From contig CAJNYU010003859.1 of NCBI GenBank assembly GCA_905331475.1, positions 62,001 to 126,000 on the forward strand: a stretch of DNA of 64,000 bases. The letters run 5' to 3'. Positions 1-11,600 of the stretch are shown here, in pieces. A program made the position numbers and the translations under genes. A model generated the notes under the pieces. That model made no database searches, was not told the origin of the DNA, and saw only the letters and a list, made by a program, of their open reading frames with translations. This DNA is from Rotaria socialis. Its lineage: Eukaryota > Rotifera > Eurotatoria > Philodinida > Philodinidae. Each line of letters starts with the position of its first letter. Within the stretch, counting starts at the first letter, position 1.

Positions 1-2
1 TA

Positions 3-110
3 AAGCAATTCCAGGATATTGTGAAACCAATCATGGATAAATTGTTGATAGATACCGCAAATTTAGGTGGCAATTTAAGATCTTCGAATCAATCTCATGA
101 TGATTTGTAA
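3..110 (+). CDS. 3' end of an unidentified gene (partial)
   Basis: The window opens inside an open frame that reads KQFQDIVKPIMDKL... for 35 codons and ends at TAA 108-110. The peptide is mixed hydrophobic and polar with an Asn/Ser-rich tail ending SHDDL. Codon choice looks like the coding regions further on, and the sequence after the stop turns AT-rich and full of stops, as expected of a 3' UTR. I do not recognise the family; the rest lies left of the window. It could also be a chance open frame, because only 36 codons are visible. Confidence 0.4.
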   Translation, partial: KQFQDIVKPIMDKLLIDTANLGGNLRSSNQSHDDL

Positions 111-2112
111 AAAAATATCGAATATTCCATCATTAGCTACAATACAATTTAGTTAATATTCTTTTTATGTTATTATAATCTTGATATGTTTTGATTTTCG
201 TCTCTAAGACTAATTTAAAAAATTTTACGATTTGACATGATATCTTGAGTCCGTAAATCCCAATAAAATTATTTTGCTTGCGCTACTCACTATGCATCGT
301 ATCCTATCTAACACATGAATATTATTTTAATAAATGACAAAATAAAAATGATTCGCTAAAACAACTTTTTAGTAATATGTGAATATGAAGTAATATTACA
401 ATTTCCAAAAATAAAATTATAAATATATATAATGCTTTTTACGAGTTTCGATAAAATTCAATGAATTTTTCGGGAAACAAAGGCAATATCAATTAATGAT
501 ATGTACCCCATGTTGCGAATACCGGATCGTTTTTTGTGATAAACCGTGGTATTTATCCTTCCTGTGGTAAATTACACTGATATGGGAGCCAGTAACCGGA
601 TCGGTAAAACCGCAGTTAACCGCTGATTTTCATGTGGTTTCTATTACATGGAACAATAGTGTTCTAACACGTTTATCTCCAAAAAATCTTTCTCGGTATA
701 GTGCTCTAGAAGTAGTTAACGCTTTTCTATGTATTCTGATGTATTATATCGATTATGCCGATTGTTTTCTCCTTTCATAATGCAGTAGAATCCTTCGTAA
801 TGGACCCTCCGTTATTCGACCAAATGTATTTTACTGGAATTGAACCTTTGTATAGTGGACACTAATCACAAATTCGAAGAGAATGTCGCGATGACCACCA
901 TTGAGCAGTCAACATACTGTCTGTTCTTTAATGATGAGATGGTAGAATGAAAAACAAATACATCACTGTAGGAGAGAGAGCATACGTCCTCTATGTTGAA
1001 TATGCGTGATAGGCATGTATGCTATCGCATTGTAATATTTGTATATCCGTTTTATCACTATAAAGAGAAAAGTACCATTATGTTGAATAGACAAGTCTAC
1101 ACTCTTCAAGAAAAATCGCATGAATCTCAGACATCTGATTAGTAATAGTATTTCATTCAAATTTATTTTTCATATAGATAAGTTAACAAAATATCGTTAT
1201 AAAGTATTATGATTGGCAGTATGAAAACAATTTTAACCTGCTATCAAATAAGAATCTACTGGTGAAGCGTTTCATAGACTACTTCAGTTGTTATCGCAGA
1301 GCACAATAACAACTAGTCAAAACGTACTTGATAGGCAAACAGGATTGTTTAGTTCTTTTTACAATCAATGATTATAATATTTTAAATTTTCAAAAATGTA
1401 GTACTAATTTTTTACAAAAAAAACTTAGTATTTTGGTACACATCAGATTATGATTATATATTTTACTAATGAAATATAAATATCATTATTTTATTTAACT
1501 ACTTTTTAAAAATGAACAGCCTACATCAATACAGAAGTGTTCAAAGAATTCTGCCTGACACATTCTGATAAGTCTCGTTCGTGATATGGTACACACCTGT
1601 GTTTTGTTCGTTTACATACATAAAACTACTTTCATGATATCAACACTAATACTTAATATTAGTAGTATTGACTTTGCCTATCTATATGAAATAGTCTCTG
1701 CATAAAGTTCTACCATCTAACGAAGATATCAGGTCACTTTATGACATCAGCGGGTAAATATTTCATTTCGCTTATCACAGTCCTACTTATGAGACATCGT
1801 CAACATATATATATACTGAAACATTTTTCTGTCATCTGATCAATTTTTACATTCGATACATTCTACTGATATATTCCTTCTAGCTTTGACAATAACTTCA
1901 CAGTTAAACAAAGAATCCCAAAACTACGGTTAATGCGTCTTCAAACTAGTAGAAGACTCCAGGCCAAATAGACACGTTTGTAAACAATCATATGTGGTTG
2001 TTTACGAGCTTGTAACTGTTTCTTAAACTAGTTGACTTAGACAAGAAGAAGAGAGCAGAATTATTCATCTATATGTAATATTTGTGTCTTCTCCTTATTC
2101 TTCTGTTTTTAG
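111..2112. other. Intergenic, no gene seen
   Basis: AT-rich sequence with stops in all frames and no convincing coding stretch. It holds short TA runs near 1806. The only notable site is a pyrimidine tract ending in AG at 2111-2112, eight bases before the ATG of the GH3-like gene. That could be the acceptor of a 5' UTR intron or of spliced-leader trans-splicing. Confidence 0.5.
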
Positions 2113-2119
2113 TGAAACA

Positions 2120-4822
2120 ATGGGAGCAATAATTTCTAAAACTAAAAATATTCTTTTGGAACAAAATAGGAATAATATCTGGTATGCTGTACTTCTTGGT
2201 AGCGGTGCTCTTATTATTATCAGTGCTTCAATGGCACGAATATCGTATATCAAGTGTACTCTTAAACGATTTATTCGAATGCAAATTCAAAAACGACTGA
2301 TTGCTTCACGTATACGAGCATCTGATAATGATGCATTCGCAGCATATTATCGAAATTTTATTTATCATTCACAAAAAATCAATAACGAATTGTTAGGAAA
2401 AAAATTCTTCAAAAAAATCACAATTGTGCTTTCTTTGCCGATCGATCAATATCATTCTTGTCGTCACATCGTCCATTATCGGCCTCCACTGAACAGATTG
2501 GTTATGCTTCAATTGATGAATTTCGTGAGAAAGTTCCATTGACAACATTCGACGAATATCGTTCTTATATCGATCGAATGATGTCCGGTGGAGAAAAGAA
2601 TGTGCTAACTTCTGCTCGATTAATATATTTTGCTACAAGCTCGGGAACGACAGGAAATATCAAACTAATACCTGTAGTTGAGACTTATTTCGAAAATATA
2701 TCAAAACTACCATTGGTTGCATTTGCGGCCATCTGGAGATCTCTCTCGCCTACATTTTTTCCTTCTCCTGAACAAAGAGCATTCCATTTACAAGGTGGCA
2801 AAAGAGCTGAGCTATTTCAAAAGTCACAAGATGACATACCAATCGGTCCTCTAACTCAAATTACTTCAGCTATTTCATTATTTAGTAGAATGCGAAACCT
2901 ATCATCAATTTTATATATAACACCTTTGAGTCTTATTGAGCAAATTCCTAATTTCGATACAAGTACATTTATTCAACTTACTTTTGCATTAGCAGTTCCG
3001 GATGTTAGTATCTATACCATTCTCTTCGCTCCAGGATTTATTCACACACTTAAAATGATCGAAAATCAGTATGAAGAAATTTGTCATTGTATTTCCTCGG
3101 CTAACTTTAATCATAGTACTCTTGTTCGAAATAATATTAGTGATACGAAACTTATAGCCATTCTGAACCGAACATTAGACGAAATAGCAATTGAATACGG
3201 AGGATGGCCATGCAGATTGCAGCGTTCAGCCTATATTCGAACACAGTGTCAACAACTTGATCTTCCTGGAATTCTTCCACGTCTTTGGCCAAATCTTAAA
3301 TTTGTATCTACTGCAACAGGTGGCTCTTTTTCTATTTACAAGCAACGGATACAACACTATTGTGGTGAAAACATACCTTTGATTAATTTACCGCTGTATG
3401 TAGCTAGTGAAGGGCTACTTGGAACTTTAGCAAGTATTCATACGGATGAATATTTTTTGTTTCCCACATCGGTATTTTTCGAATTCATCCGCGAAGAAGA
3501 TTCCCATCAAGTATGTAGATTCCTTGTAAATGTTAGCCATGTATTTTTTTTTGAACAAACGATTATAGTACTCGATACTTATCATAGATAGAAATATTGA
3601 ACAGTTCTTCATTGTTGGACAAACGGAGAAAAAGAACATTTTTCTATGTTCCACTTTTATTTTTCAAAATATATTCTCGGTGGGATACAGTACTAGGAAA
3701 AAAACGATTTTCTCTATGAGATATTGGTTCTATTAAAGTCAATAATAGAAAATTCGCAAGAAGTGAAGTCTTATTGTGATTATTTAATACTAAACTAATT
3801 GTTTCTGGTAAAGACTTTTACTTTGTATTATAAAAATGTTTCGAAGATCAATTCCTTTCATCTCACAGTATGAAACATACTCAACAATTGTATTTTTCTC
3901 AAAGTCAACTTTTTAAATAAATCACATACAAAGTTGCTTCTGTTTTTTCTCTGGTGAGACGGCCAAACAAGATGCAACGTTTTTCGCCGGTAGCAGAGAA
4001 TTTTCACCGGAAAAGTTTTACTGACCGTGTGAATATATTAACAAAAACAAAATATAGGACTAGAAAATTTCCTTTGTCATATTCAAAGAACCTATATATA
4101 AGTTGATACTTTAGTTATCTTGAATATTCTTAAAATTTTAGACTCAACCAAAAACTCTTCTTCTCTCAGAACTCGAGCCTGGAAATCGATATGAGTTAGT
4201 TTGTACAAGTGAAGCTGGTTTTGTTCGGTATCGAATGGGAGATATTATCACTTGTACTCGATTTCTATCTCGTGCTAATGATATAGTTCCGCTCCCATTA
4301 GATCCAGTCGAAGTTCCTCCAATACCCCTTGTTTCGATTACATATCGTCTTGGCAGTATTTTGGACGTATATGGTGAGAAAACAAGCGAACAACATATAA
4401 TGAATGCTCTCAATCGAGCAATGGATCGATGGAGAGAACGAAAAATATCGATTGACTTGCGCGATTTCACATCATGTCCAAAATTAGACGAATTTCCATC
4501 TAGATATGTTATCTTTTTGGAGTTCATGGATGAAGGCAATGAACTAGATCACCAAAAACTTCTTCAACTACAAGATGTTGTAGATACTGATGTTGAACGA
4601 GAACTATGCGAAGTTAATCCTTTGTATAAAGACTATCGAAATTCGAATCGACTTGGCCCTATTATATGTATTCTAGTTGAAAGTGGAACATTTGCAGCTT
4701 TTTTACACGACAAATTAATAAATGATCGAGTCAGTCCTGTTCAAATCAAACCGCATCGAATGTTAACAAATGAACAACATATTCAATTCTTTTATGATAA
4801 TCAAATTTCTAATTTCAATTAA
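2120..4822 (+). CDS. GH3-family acyl-acid amido synthetase-like protein, membrane-anchored
   Basis: Exons 2120-3510 and 4142-4822 join in phase 0 across a 631-bp GT-AG intron. The family is shown by an ATP-binding motif of the adenylating superfamily (FATSSGTTGNIKLIPV), by VPLTTFDEYRSYIDRM before it, and by LEPGNRYELVCTSEAGFVRYRMGD, a typical GH3 carboxy-half motif. GH3 enzymes adenylate carboxylic acids and conjugate them to amino acids; the animal member is GHDC, of poorly known substrate. The N-terminus begins MGAIISK, a good N-myristoylation consensus, followed by a hydrophobic membrane segment around residues 17-38. The frame shifts by one base at a run of seven A (2398-2404): reading continues with KILQKNHNCAFFADRS only if the run were one base longer. 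That is either an assembly homopolymer error or a real lesion. Family call secure; substrate unknown. Confidence 0.8.
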
Positions 4823-5469
4823 CTGTGACTATTTTCTTCTATTATTATCAATCTTAAGAACAGCATCATTTTATTCTAGTATATATAATTCTTTTGGTTT
4901 CTGATTTTCTTTTTTCGATAAATGATTCCCATATACACTTCTATTAATATGAGAGTGACCATTTTTAAGATCCTCTACTCAACTTATTGACGTTTTTGTT
5001 GAATCTTCGTATAAATAACAGCGCCCTCTATGAGTTTATTAATTAATTAAGCAATAAAAGAACATGATTTTACTAGAAATTTTGTGTCTTTCTATGATTG
5101 TTGCTGTACATTCTTAAAATAAAACTTAATGCACAATTCATATGACGATTTTTTGGCTCTCAGCAAAAGCATGAGCAACTGTCATTGCAAAAATGATTCA
5201 AGTATTGCACAATCTTATTGCTGTTATATTAACAAACATTTTACTTGCCGAATGTGCGCTTTGAATTTTCATTGAGTCACATGAATTATCTTTTGTTGGT
5301 AAAAATTGAATAGTTCTTTCCTGTTCTGTTGCATAGCACATTCTGCTCATCTTACATTTAGATTGTGTAAGATTCTTGAAATAAAAATAGACGCACGAAA
5401 TAATGACTAGTCGCTATTCTTCATATTAGTCATTTTATATTTATACTCAGTGCATGTAATAAAAAACAA
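4823..5469. other. Intergenic spacer
   Basis: AT-rich spacer of about 650 bp between two genes on the same strand. A polyadenylation-like AATAAA lies at about 5053. No open frame or repeat of note is seen. Confidence 0.5.
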
Positions 5470-6886
5470 ATGGCACACGGTATATCTGATCCAGAAAATA
5501 AGAAAGAACATTTCGATTCAGCCACTGAACTAAACGAAAAATTGGATCTACTTTCTCAATGGATCAAAGAAAGCCAACATTTTATTGTATTTACCGGTAT
5601 ACCTATGTTTTTTACACGAGATACTTTCTAAATCAAATTTCATCGGGATCGATTGTTTAGGAGCTGGTATATCTACATCGACTGGGATTCCAGACTTTCG
5701 CAGTGGAATGGACACTGTCTTGAAAACTGGGCCAGGAGAATGGGAGCTAGAAGAGTAAGTTAAATATTCTTATGATTATAATTAACGAAGGCACAAAGCA
5801 CATCGATTCTAGTCATAAAGCCAAACGATTGAAATCTGATGCTGTTATTGATGACATGCAAACAGCAATACCGTCTATTGCTCACATGTAAGTCATTGTA
5901 TCAGTTTTACAAACACGAATACATATATCTTTTTTCGCAGGGCACTGGTCGCTTTACAAAATCAAGGTATTCTCAAATGCGTTATCTCACAGAATTGTGA
6001 TGGTCTTCATTTACGGAGTGGTTTAAATCCGACCGGCGTCGCTGAATTACATGGCAACATGAATTTGGAGACGTGTTCAAAATGCGAAGCAAAATACTTA
6101 CGTGATTTTGATACTGTTGGCACTCGCACCCATTATACAGGTCGTCGATGTGATAAACTGAATTGCCGTGGCCGATTGAAAGATTCTATTATTGATTTTG
6201 GCGAAGATTTACCTCAAGATGAACTTGACAAAGCATTTTATCATGCAGAACAAGCTGATCTGTGTCTCGTTCTAGGTAATTTCTCATCAGATATGTTTCC
6301 TCTAAAAAAGAAAACAATTTTAGGCAGTAGTTTGACGGTCACACCAGCCTCTGATATTCCAAAACGCGTAGCAAAACGGAAACAAAATTTAGCTATTGGT
6401 AATTTACAACGGACACCCTTGCACAAAGCGGCTGCACTCAATATTCATGCGTTCAGTGATGCTATCATGCAAGGTATCATGGAACGATTGAATATTCCTA
6501 TTCCAACCTGGATTGTTCGACGACGAGTTCATATCAGTTGTCAACATAATTCGAGGAATCAGAATAAAAAACAAATTATACTTGAGGGTCGTGATCCAAA
6601 CAATCCAGAGATTCCTTTCACACTATTCGAATCGATTCAGATAATTGTTGATCAGAAAGTCATTAAGGAAATTGCCCATCAACCATTCACATTTGATCTC
6701 GTGGACTATGATCAGCAACCAATCACTATTCGTTTGAATTTCTTTGGACATTATAATGAAATTCCTTTTGACTTAACTTATTCTAATCTCATAAGTATTC
6801 CAAATGACGAGCAGTTCTACTTATTCTACAATCCCATGATGGGACAATGGAGAAAGACCACCAATAAAGATGATTTGCCTGTTTGA
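5470..6886 (+). CDS. SIRT6/7-like NAD-dependent protein deacylase (sirtuin)
   Basis: Five exons (5470-5596, 5661-5754, 5813-5887, 5941-6275, 6324-6886) sum to 1194 nt, giving 397 residues. The Rossmann motif GAGISTSTGIPDFRSG spans the first splice. ISQNCDGLHLRSG is the catalytic QN.D.LH block and includes the histidine of ELHGN. Zinc ligands appear as CSKC and later CDKLNC. LVLGSSLTVTPAS and the closing LNIPIPTW match the SIRT6/7 clade. The insert GMDTVLKTGPGEWE after the Rossmann motif differs from vertebrate SIRT6 and SIRT7 and recalls protist class IV sirtuins. These enzymes remove acyl groups from lysine using NAD, usually in the nucleus. The last intron (6276-6323, 48 nt) is a multiple of three without a stop, so its retention would add 16 residues before the SSL motif. 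About 120 residues after the core are unrecognised. Confidence 0.88.
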
Positions 6887-7526
6887 ATCTATTAATTCTT
6901 ACCAATAATCGTCGTTTCCGTTTGTATGGTACTGGCTTACATCAACACGTGTCTTTATTTTATTGTATCTGTTTTAGTTCTCCATGTCTATGGAGTATAT
7001 AAGTTATGAATATTGTAAAAAATACTTTGGTAAGCTTAGGATTTTCTGTCGACAAAATATACATCAAATTTTAACTGAAGAATCTAACGAAATACTCAGA
7101 TAATATGTTTTCGCGTCTTGATTTTTGGCGTTGCTTATTTTCAATTCTCTACGCGCATAGTTTTGGTTGCAATTAAATTATGAACTAGATTAGCAAATAA
7201 ACTACAGCAAAAAAATAGTCTACGCAATACAGAAGAGAATTATGCACACACCATTATAAGTCTAAACAAAATAACAAATCGTCTATAATAAATCGAGATC
7301 TTAAAATAAGGCTTTATAAAAGTTTCTTATCACTGATTTTTATGCTTTCTGCTCTATTGATCGAGCCTTTAATCATATTACTGCATGAGAAGAAAGTCTT
7401 CTCTTCATTCTCACCCATACCTGTAGGACAACAGAAATGGTTAGTTTCCCTATGACGGCGCAAGTCGCTATCCGTGCTTTATATTAAATTATCATTAAGA
7501 CTATACTGTAGCCGTCTTGTAGAGAA
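6887..7526. other. Intergenic, no gene seen
   Basis: AT-rich sequence downstream of the sirtuin. No open frame of coding character and no clear repeat. Confidence 0.4.
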
Positions 7527-8119
7527 CTAACAATGGACCTGCTTGCACTGTCAAGCGAGATGGACGACCAGGTGAAGTGCAAATGGTCACGTTCACTGAG
7601 AAACTAACACATTTAAAATATGAGCTGCTGATGGCTAACTTTGACAGAGATATTCAATTTTTAAGTTTCACATTAATTGAGTGCAGAAACATGATAATAC
7701 ATGAAATATTTATATCAACTTTTAAGTTAATCATCAGATTTGTTAGGAAATACGTTTCCAAGATCGAGATAAGTATCGTGTTTGAAAAGTGTTAATATGT
7801 AAGATATTCGAAAATTAAGTGCGTTGATAAATCACTTAATAATCTGAAAATATNAAATGATGTCAATAAAACTTATCTCGATGTTGGAAACGTATTTCCT
7901 AACAAATCTGATGATTAACTTAAAAATTGATATAAACATTTAATGTATTATCATGTTTCCGCACTCAATTAATGTGAAGCTGAAAAATTGAATATGTCTG
8001 TCAACGTAAGCCACCAGCAGCTCATATTTTAAATGCGTTAGTTACTCAGTGAATGTGATCATTTGCACCACACCGATCGTCCATCTCGCTTGATAGTACA
8101 AGCAGATCCATTGTTAGTA
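7527..8119. repeat. 593-bp fold-back (inverted-repeat) element
   Basis: The left arm 7527-7774 is nearly the reverse complement of the right arm 7871-8119 (about 248 bp each), with a spacer of about 96 bp. The outer ends read actaacaatgga and tccattgttagt. The arms carry no plausible gene, so this is a non-autonomous DNA element or fold-back MITE. A single N at 7854 lies in the spacer, as expected where an assembler bridged a long hairpin. No clear target-site duplication was found. Confidence 0.8.
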
Positions 8120-10228
8120 TATGTTAGCAACTTCGAACATTTCAGATAAACAAGTCTATATAATATACGATGGAAGGAAAGGAAACGAAATAGCTTAGTA
8201 GATATGAAATGATTCGAAAAGATGAACGCATGGTCATATATATATATAAGTATGTCAAACTATTATGAGGAAAGAACGAAATGGCTTACTCAATGTTACT
8301 GAGTTCGAACATTTCAAATAGTGTATATAATAAACAGGAAATAAAGAAATGATTTAGCTTCATCTATGTATTTAGTCAGCAAACAGATTGCCTCATTTCT
8401 AGTTATATATGAGGCAAACTCTACGTATACGAATCCGATATAACAATTTTCGTACAAATTCAGTTGACCTAAGAATAGTCTAGTTTATCGATGTTATATG
8501 CAAGCCAGTACTGTTGTCCGCTAGTGTAAAAAATCAATATTTCTGAAGATGCTTGGTGGGAAACATGATTTAGATGAAACCTCCGAACAATTGGTATAAA
8601 TTCATATGAAAATGGTATCAAAGCCTTGATTACTCACACTATGTCTTTATAACGAATGACTATATCACACTTACCGTGAATTAAATTCGTCATTATGTAT
8701 AGATTTTTGAAAAGCAATTTCTCTATATTATAACAGTATAAATAAAATAAATTCTGTTGATATTATAAATAACCATATAGATTTAATGCCATCTGATGAG
8801 ATCCTTAAGCAAAATCGAAACGCGTCATGGTTGACTATATCACACCCACATCCTTTTTCTTCAAAATTTTCAGTTTTAATGAATAGATATGAACTTCTTT
8901 GATCGCTTAAGATTATTGTTAAACGAATTCTATTTGGAAAATTTAAAATGTGCAAATATCTTGAAAAATCTAATTATTGTATTGAAAAGTAATTCAAATG
9001 TTATTTATCCGAATAATTTAAGATTTAGTATCTAGTAAATACAATATTAAGAATACCCCCTGATGAAGTCCCACCAGGACAGAAACAACCGTTGTCATGG
9101 TACGGCGATATAATTCTAAACATGCATCCACACCCAAAGATGGTTTTCAACTTTATGAACTGAAGATTTATTGGAATGTGGGTGCACATTTTCCAGAAAT
9201 TTACAGCTGCACTCATACCCTCAAGAGAAACTGAGCATTATTTTGTATCTCGCTGTTGTTCTAGCATTTCACCATCAGTTTGTGTAAAAAGGAAAAAATA
9301 GGTGGACTTATAAAAAGAGAGAAGAAACAGAAAAAAGAAAATTAAAAAAGTAGAAAAAACAGACGCAGTGACTTGCAGGAATCTATTTATGCTCCCATGT
9401 ATTTACGTTGGTAGCTGAAATTCATAATTGCTTAACATGGGAAATCGCCGAAAGCAGAAGAAAAGTGAAAATAGTCATCAGGAGAGAGAGAGAGAGAGTA
9501 ATACTTAAGAAAAAAACTTCAGTTAGAAAAAACCTAGAAGCGGTTCTGCAGCGATCCATATAAAATATGCTCGATTGTTTACTGAATCAAAACCATGAGT
9601 AAACGCTGATGGCTTAATTTGAGCGCGAGTAGGTTGCCAACGTCCGTTTTTTCTGCATTCTATTGCCCAAAGTGATTAGCACACATATTTTAAGACAAGT
9701 ATAACATTGGCAAAATTCATCCATGTAGACGATAGAAAGTACGACCAGCTATTGCCACGCTTGTTTTTCTGTTACTGAAAACGCAGTTTATGATTAGATT
9801 TTCATTTCATCTGACTTGAAATTGGGTGTGGGTGGGTATGGGTGGGTGTGAGGGTGCGAGGGTGATGGGTCATGAGTCAGATCGGTGCAACTGCATGTTT
9901 TTCAATGCTTCGAATACCCACACCGACTTCCAAATAGGTATGTACAAATGCCAGTGCAGAACTAGGGACTGAATATCTATATAATTCAACTCATTTTCAA
10001 ATAAATAACGGTCTTTTCGTAGGCCATTATGAAATATAGTTAAATATCCTCTATAAATCATTACAGGATATATGGAGCTACCATCCATAAGTCATTGTAG
10101 GGCCATAGATGCCAAAATATCGTTACACCGGGTATTCATAATTGTATGTCATAATACTTCAGCATTGTGGATCAGAGTAATCAATTTTTGAAAATGGGTT
10201 CACTTAGGGTAATTTATTACCTTTCTGG
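8120..10228. other. Gene-poor region with coding-like fragments
   Basis: Mostly AT-rich with a GA microsatellite at about 9484-9500 and a GGGTGTGGGTGGG-type G-rich stretch at 9823-9866. Two short plus-strand frames look like old coding sequence: about 8776-8910 (DLMPSDEILKQNRNASWLTI) and about 9052-9171 (IPPDEVPPGQKQPLSWYGDI...), each ended by stops. Both contain a P-H-P motif. I do not recognise the family; they may be remnants of one decayed gene or chance. Confidence 0.3.
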
Positions 10229-10430
10229 TAATAAATTTCTATCTAACTATATATTTTAAAATCAAAGAATTTGATTAGACTTGGGGTATTAACTTATCTG
10301 TAACCACTGTCTATTTAACTATATAGAGTCTATATAGTGAGATAGAAAGTGGTTACTCAAAGGATAATACCCCGAATCCACTCAAATTCTTTAACTTTAA
10401 AACATATATGTAGTTAGATAGAAAGTCGGT
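10229..10430. repeat. Palindromic MITE-like element of about 200 bp
   Basis: Left arm (about 10229-10324) and right arm (about 10330-10430) are imperfect reverse complements around the centre tatatagagtctatata at about 10327. Matching blocks include tttctatctaactata against tagttagatagaaa, and ggggtatta against taatacccc. It lies about 260 bp upstream of the ADP-ribosyltransferase start. A short tract just after it (10431-10500) repeats actggg/cccagt words and may belong to the same or another element. Confidence 0.65.
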
Positions 10431-10688
10431 ACTGGGTCATCCAGTGGGACTGGGGTATCAGTCAGACTGGACACCCAGTTAACTGGCACTGGTGCATATC
10501 TACTCCCAAACTAGATAGTTATAGTTCTTATCTTAATTCATATCCACGTCCGCACTCCGAGCATCTATACCGCATAGCATAGGTGACTTTTCTAATGAAT
10601 GGTAATCATATTAAATGGATGATTTCCTATCATATCATTTTAACTTTAGCTTTTCCCATCTCAAAATTCAATTGCATATAGGACTTCG

Positions 10689-11600
10689 ATGGGTGCGCAA
10701 GTTTCGGTAAGTCCACTTGCTGCAATTTCACATTCATCTCTCTCTCTCTCTCATTCACAGCGTCCATTACTGAATAAAACTCAAGATGAACGAGTCAACA
10801 GACGCTTATTGATGAGTTCTGATGATAATAGCATATCAATGGAAATGCATGATATATCTGGTTATCAAGAAGCACCGCTTTTGTCATTAGAACAAGCTTG
10901 CAACAAACTTCATATCGAAAATCTGTCGAATTATATAGCAAAAGCAAAGAACATGTCTAGACGCTCCAGAAATGGGTTAACACAAGATGAACAAGCTGCT
11001 ATTCACCTTTACACTCAAGAGACGCCACTATACCTATTGCTCAATACTGCTCTACGACAAGTTCATGGGTGTGACCTCACATCATGGTATGCATACTTAA
11101 AATTGTTCATAATTGCACTTCAAAAACTATCTCCATATCGCGGAACGGTATGGCGTGGTGTCCCGCGTGATCTTAGTGCGAAATATGAAAAAAGTGATGT
11201 AAAAACATGGTGGGGGTTCAGTTCTTGCACGTCATCACTGGATATTTTAACATCGTCGAGCTTTTTGGGTTCCACTGGTGTTCGAACATTGTTTAATATT
11301 GAAATTTTTAACGGCAGAGAGATTAGTGAATTTTCCGATCATTGTTCAGAAAAAGAAATTCTACTTCTACCTGGTACTTGTGTTCGCGTTGTCGGACAGA
11401 TGAAGCAGTCGGATGGTCTTCAAATTGTACATTTGAAGCAAATAGAAGCTCCACATTTTTTGTTAGAGAATCATATACGAGCCAAGCCAATCCGACAAAT
11501 TACAGAAAAATACAGCCAAAACCGAAAGACAGCTTACAATGATTCGCCAGAAGAAGAGTATGGATATGAACAGAAATATTTTGCAGCTCAAGGTGAGTGA
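10689..11600 (+). CDS. R-S-E class mono-ADP-ribosyltransferase
   Basis: A 303-residue frame with the arginine-specific ART fold. YRGTVWRGV gives the NAD-binding Arg, WWGFSSCTSS the S-T-S-type motif, and FSDHCSEKEILLLPG the catalytic E-x-E (EKE). LTQDEQAAIHLYTQETPLY is the usual N-terminal helix of bdelloid ART proteins. ART enzymes move ADP-ribose from NAD to protein arginine and the like. There is no signal peptide or GPI tail; instead the start MGAQVSVS fits an N-myristoylation signal, which suggests a membrane-tethered intracellular enzyme. The last codons CAA GGT GAG TGA overlap a perfect splice donor (AAG|GTGAGT at about 11590-11597), so the true protein may continue in an unseen exon. 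A direct splice to the CBP exon at 15755 would be out of phase. Confidence 0.8.
   Translation: MGAQVSVSPLAAISHSSLSLSHSQRPLLNKTQDERVNRRLLMSSDDNSISMEMHDISGYQEAPLLSLEQACNKLHIENLSNYIAKAKNMSRRSRNGLTQDEQAAIHLYTQETPLYLLLNTALRQVHGCDLTSWYAYLKLFIIALQKLSPYRGTVWRGVPRDLSAKYEKSDVKTWWGFSSCTSSLDILTSSSFLGSTGVRTLFNIEIFNGREISEFSDHCSEKEILLLPGTCVRVVGQMKQSDGLQIVHLKQIEAPHFLLENHIRAKPIRQITEKYSQNRKTAYNDSPEEEYGYEQKYFAAQGE

Noticed and set aside
10689-10715. MGAQVS start resembling the picornavirus VP4 N-terminus
   Set aside because: The rest of the protein is clearly an ADP-ribosyltransferase; the match is only the general myristoylation consensus.
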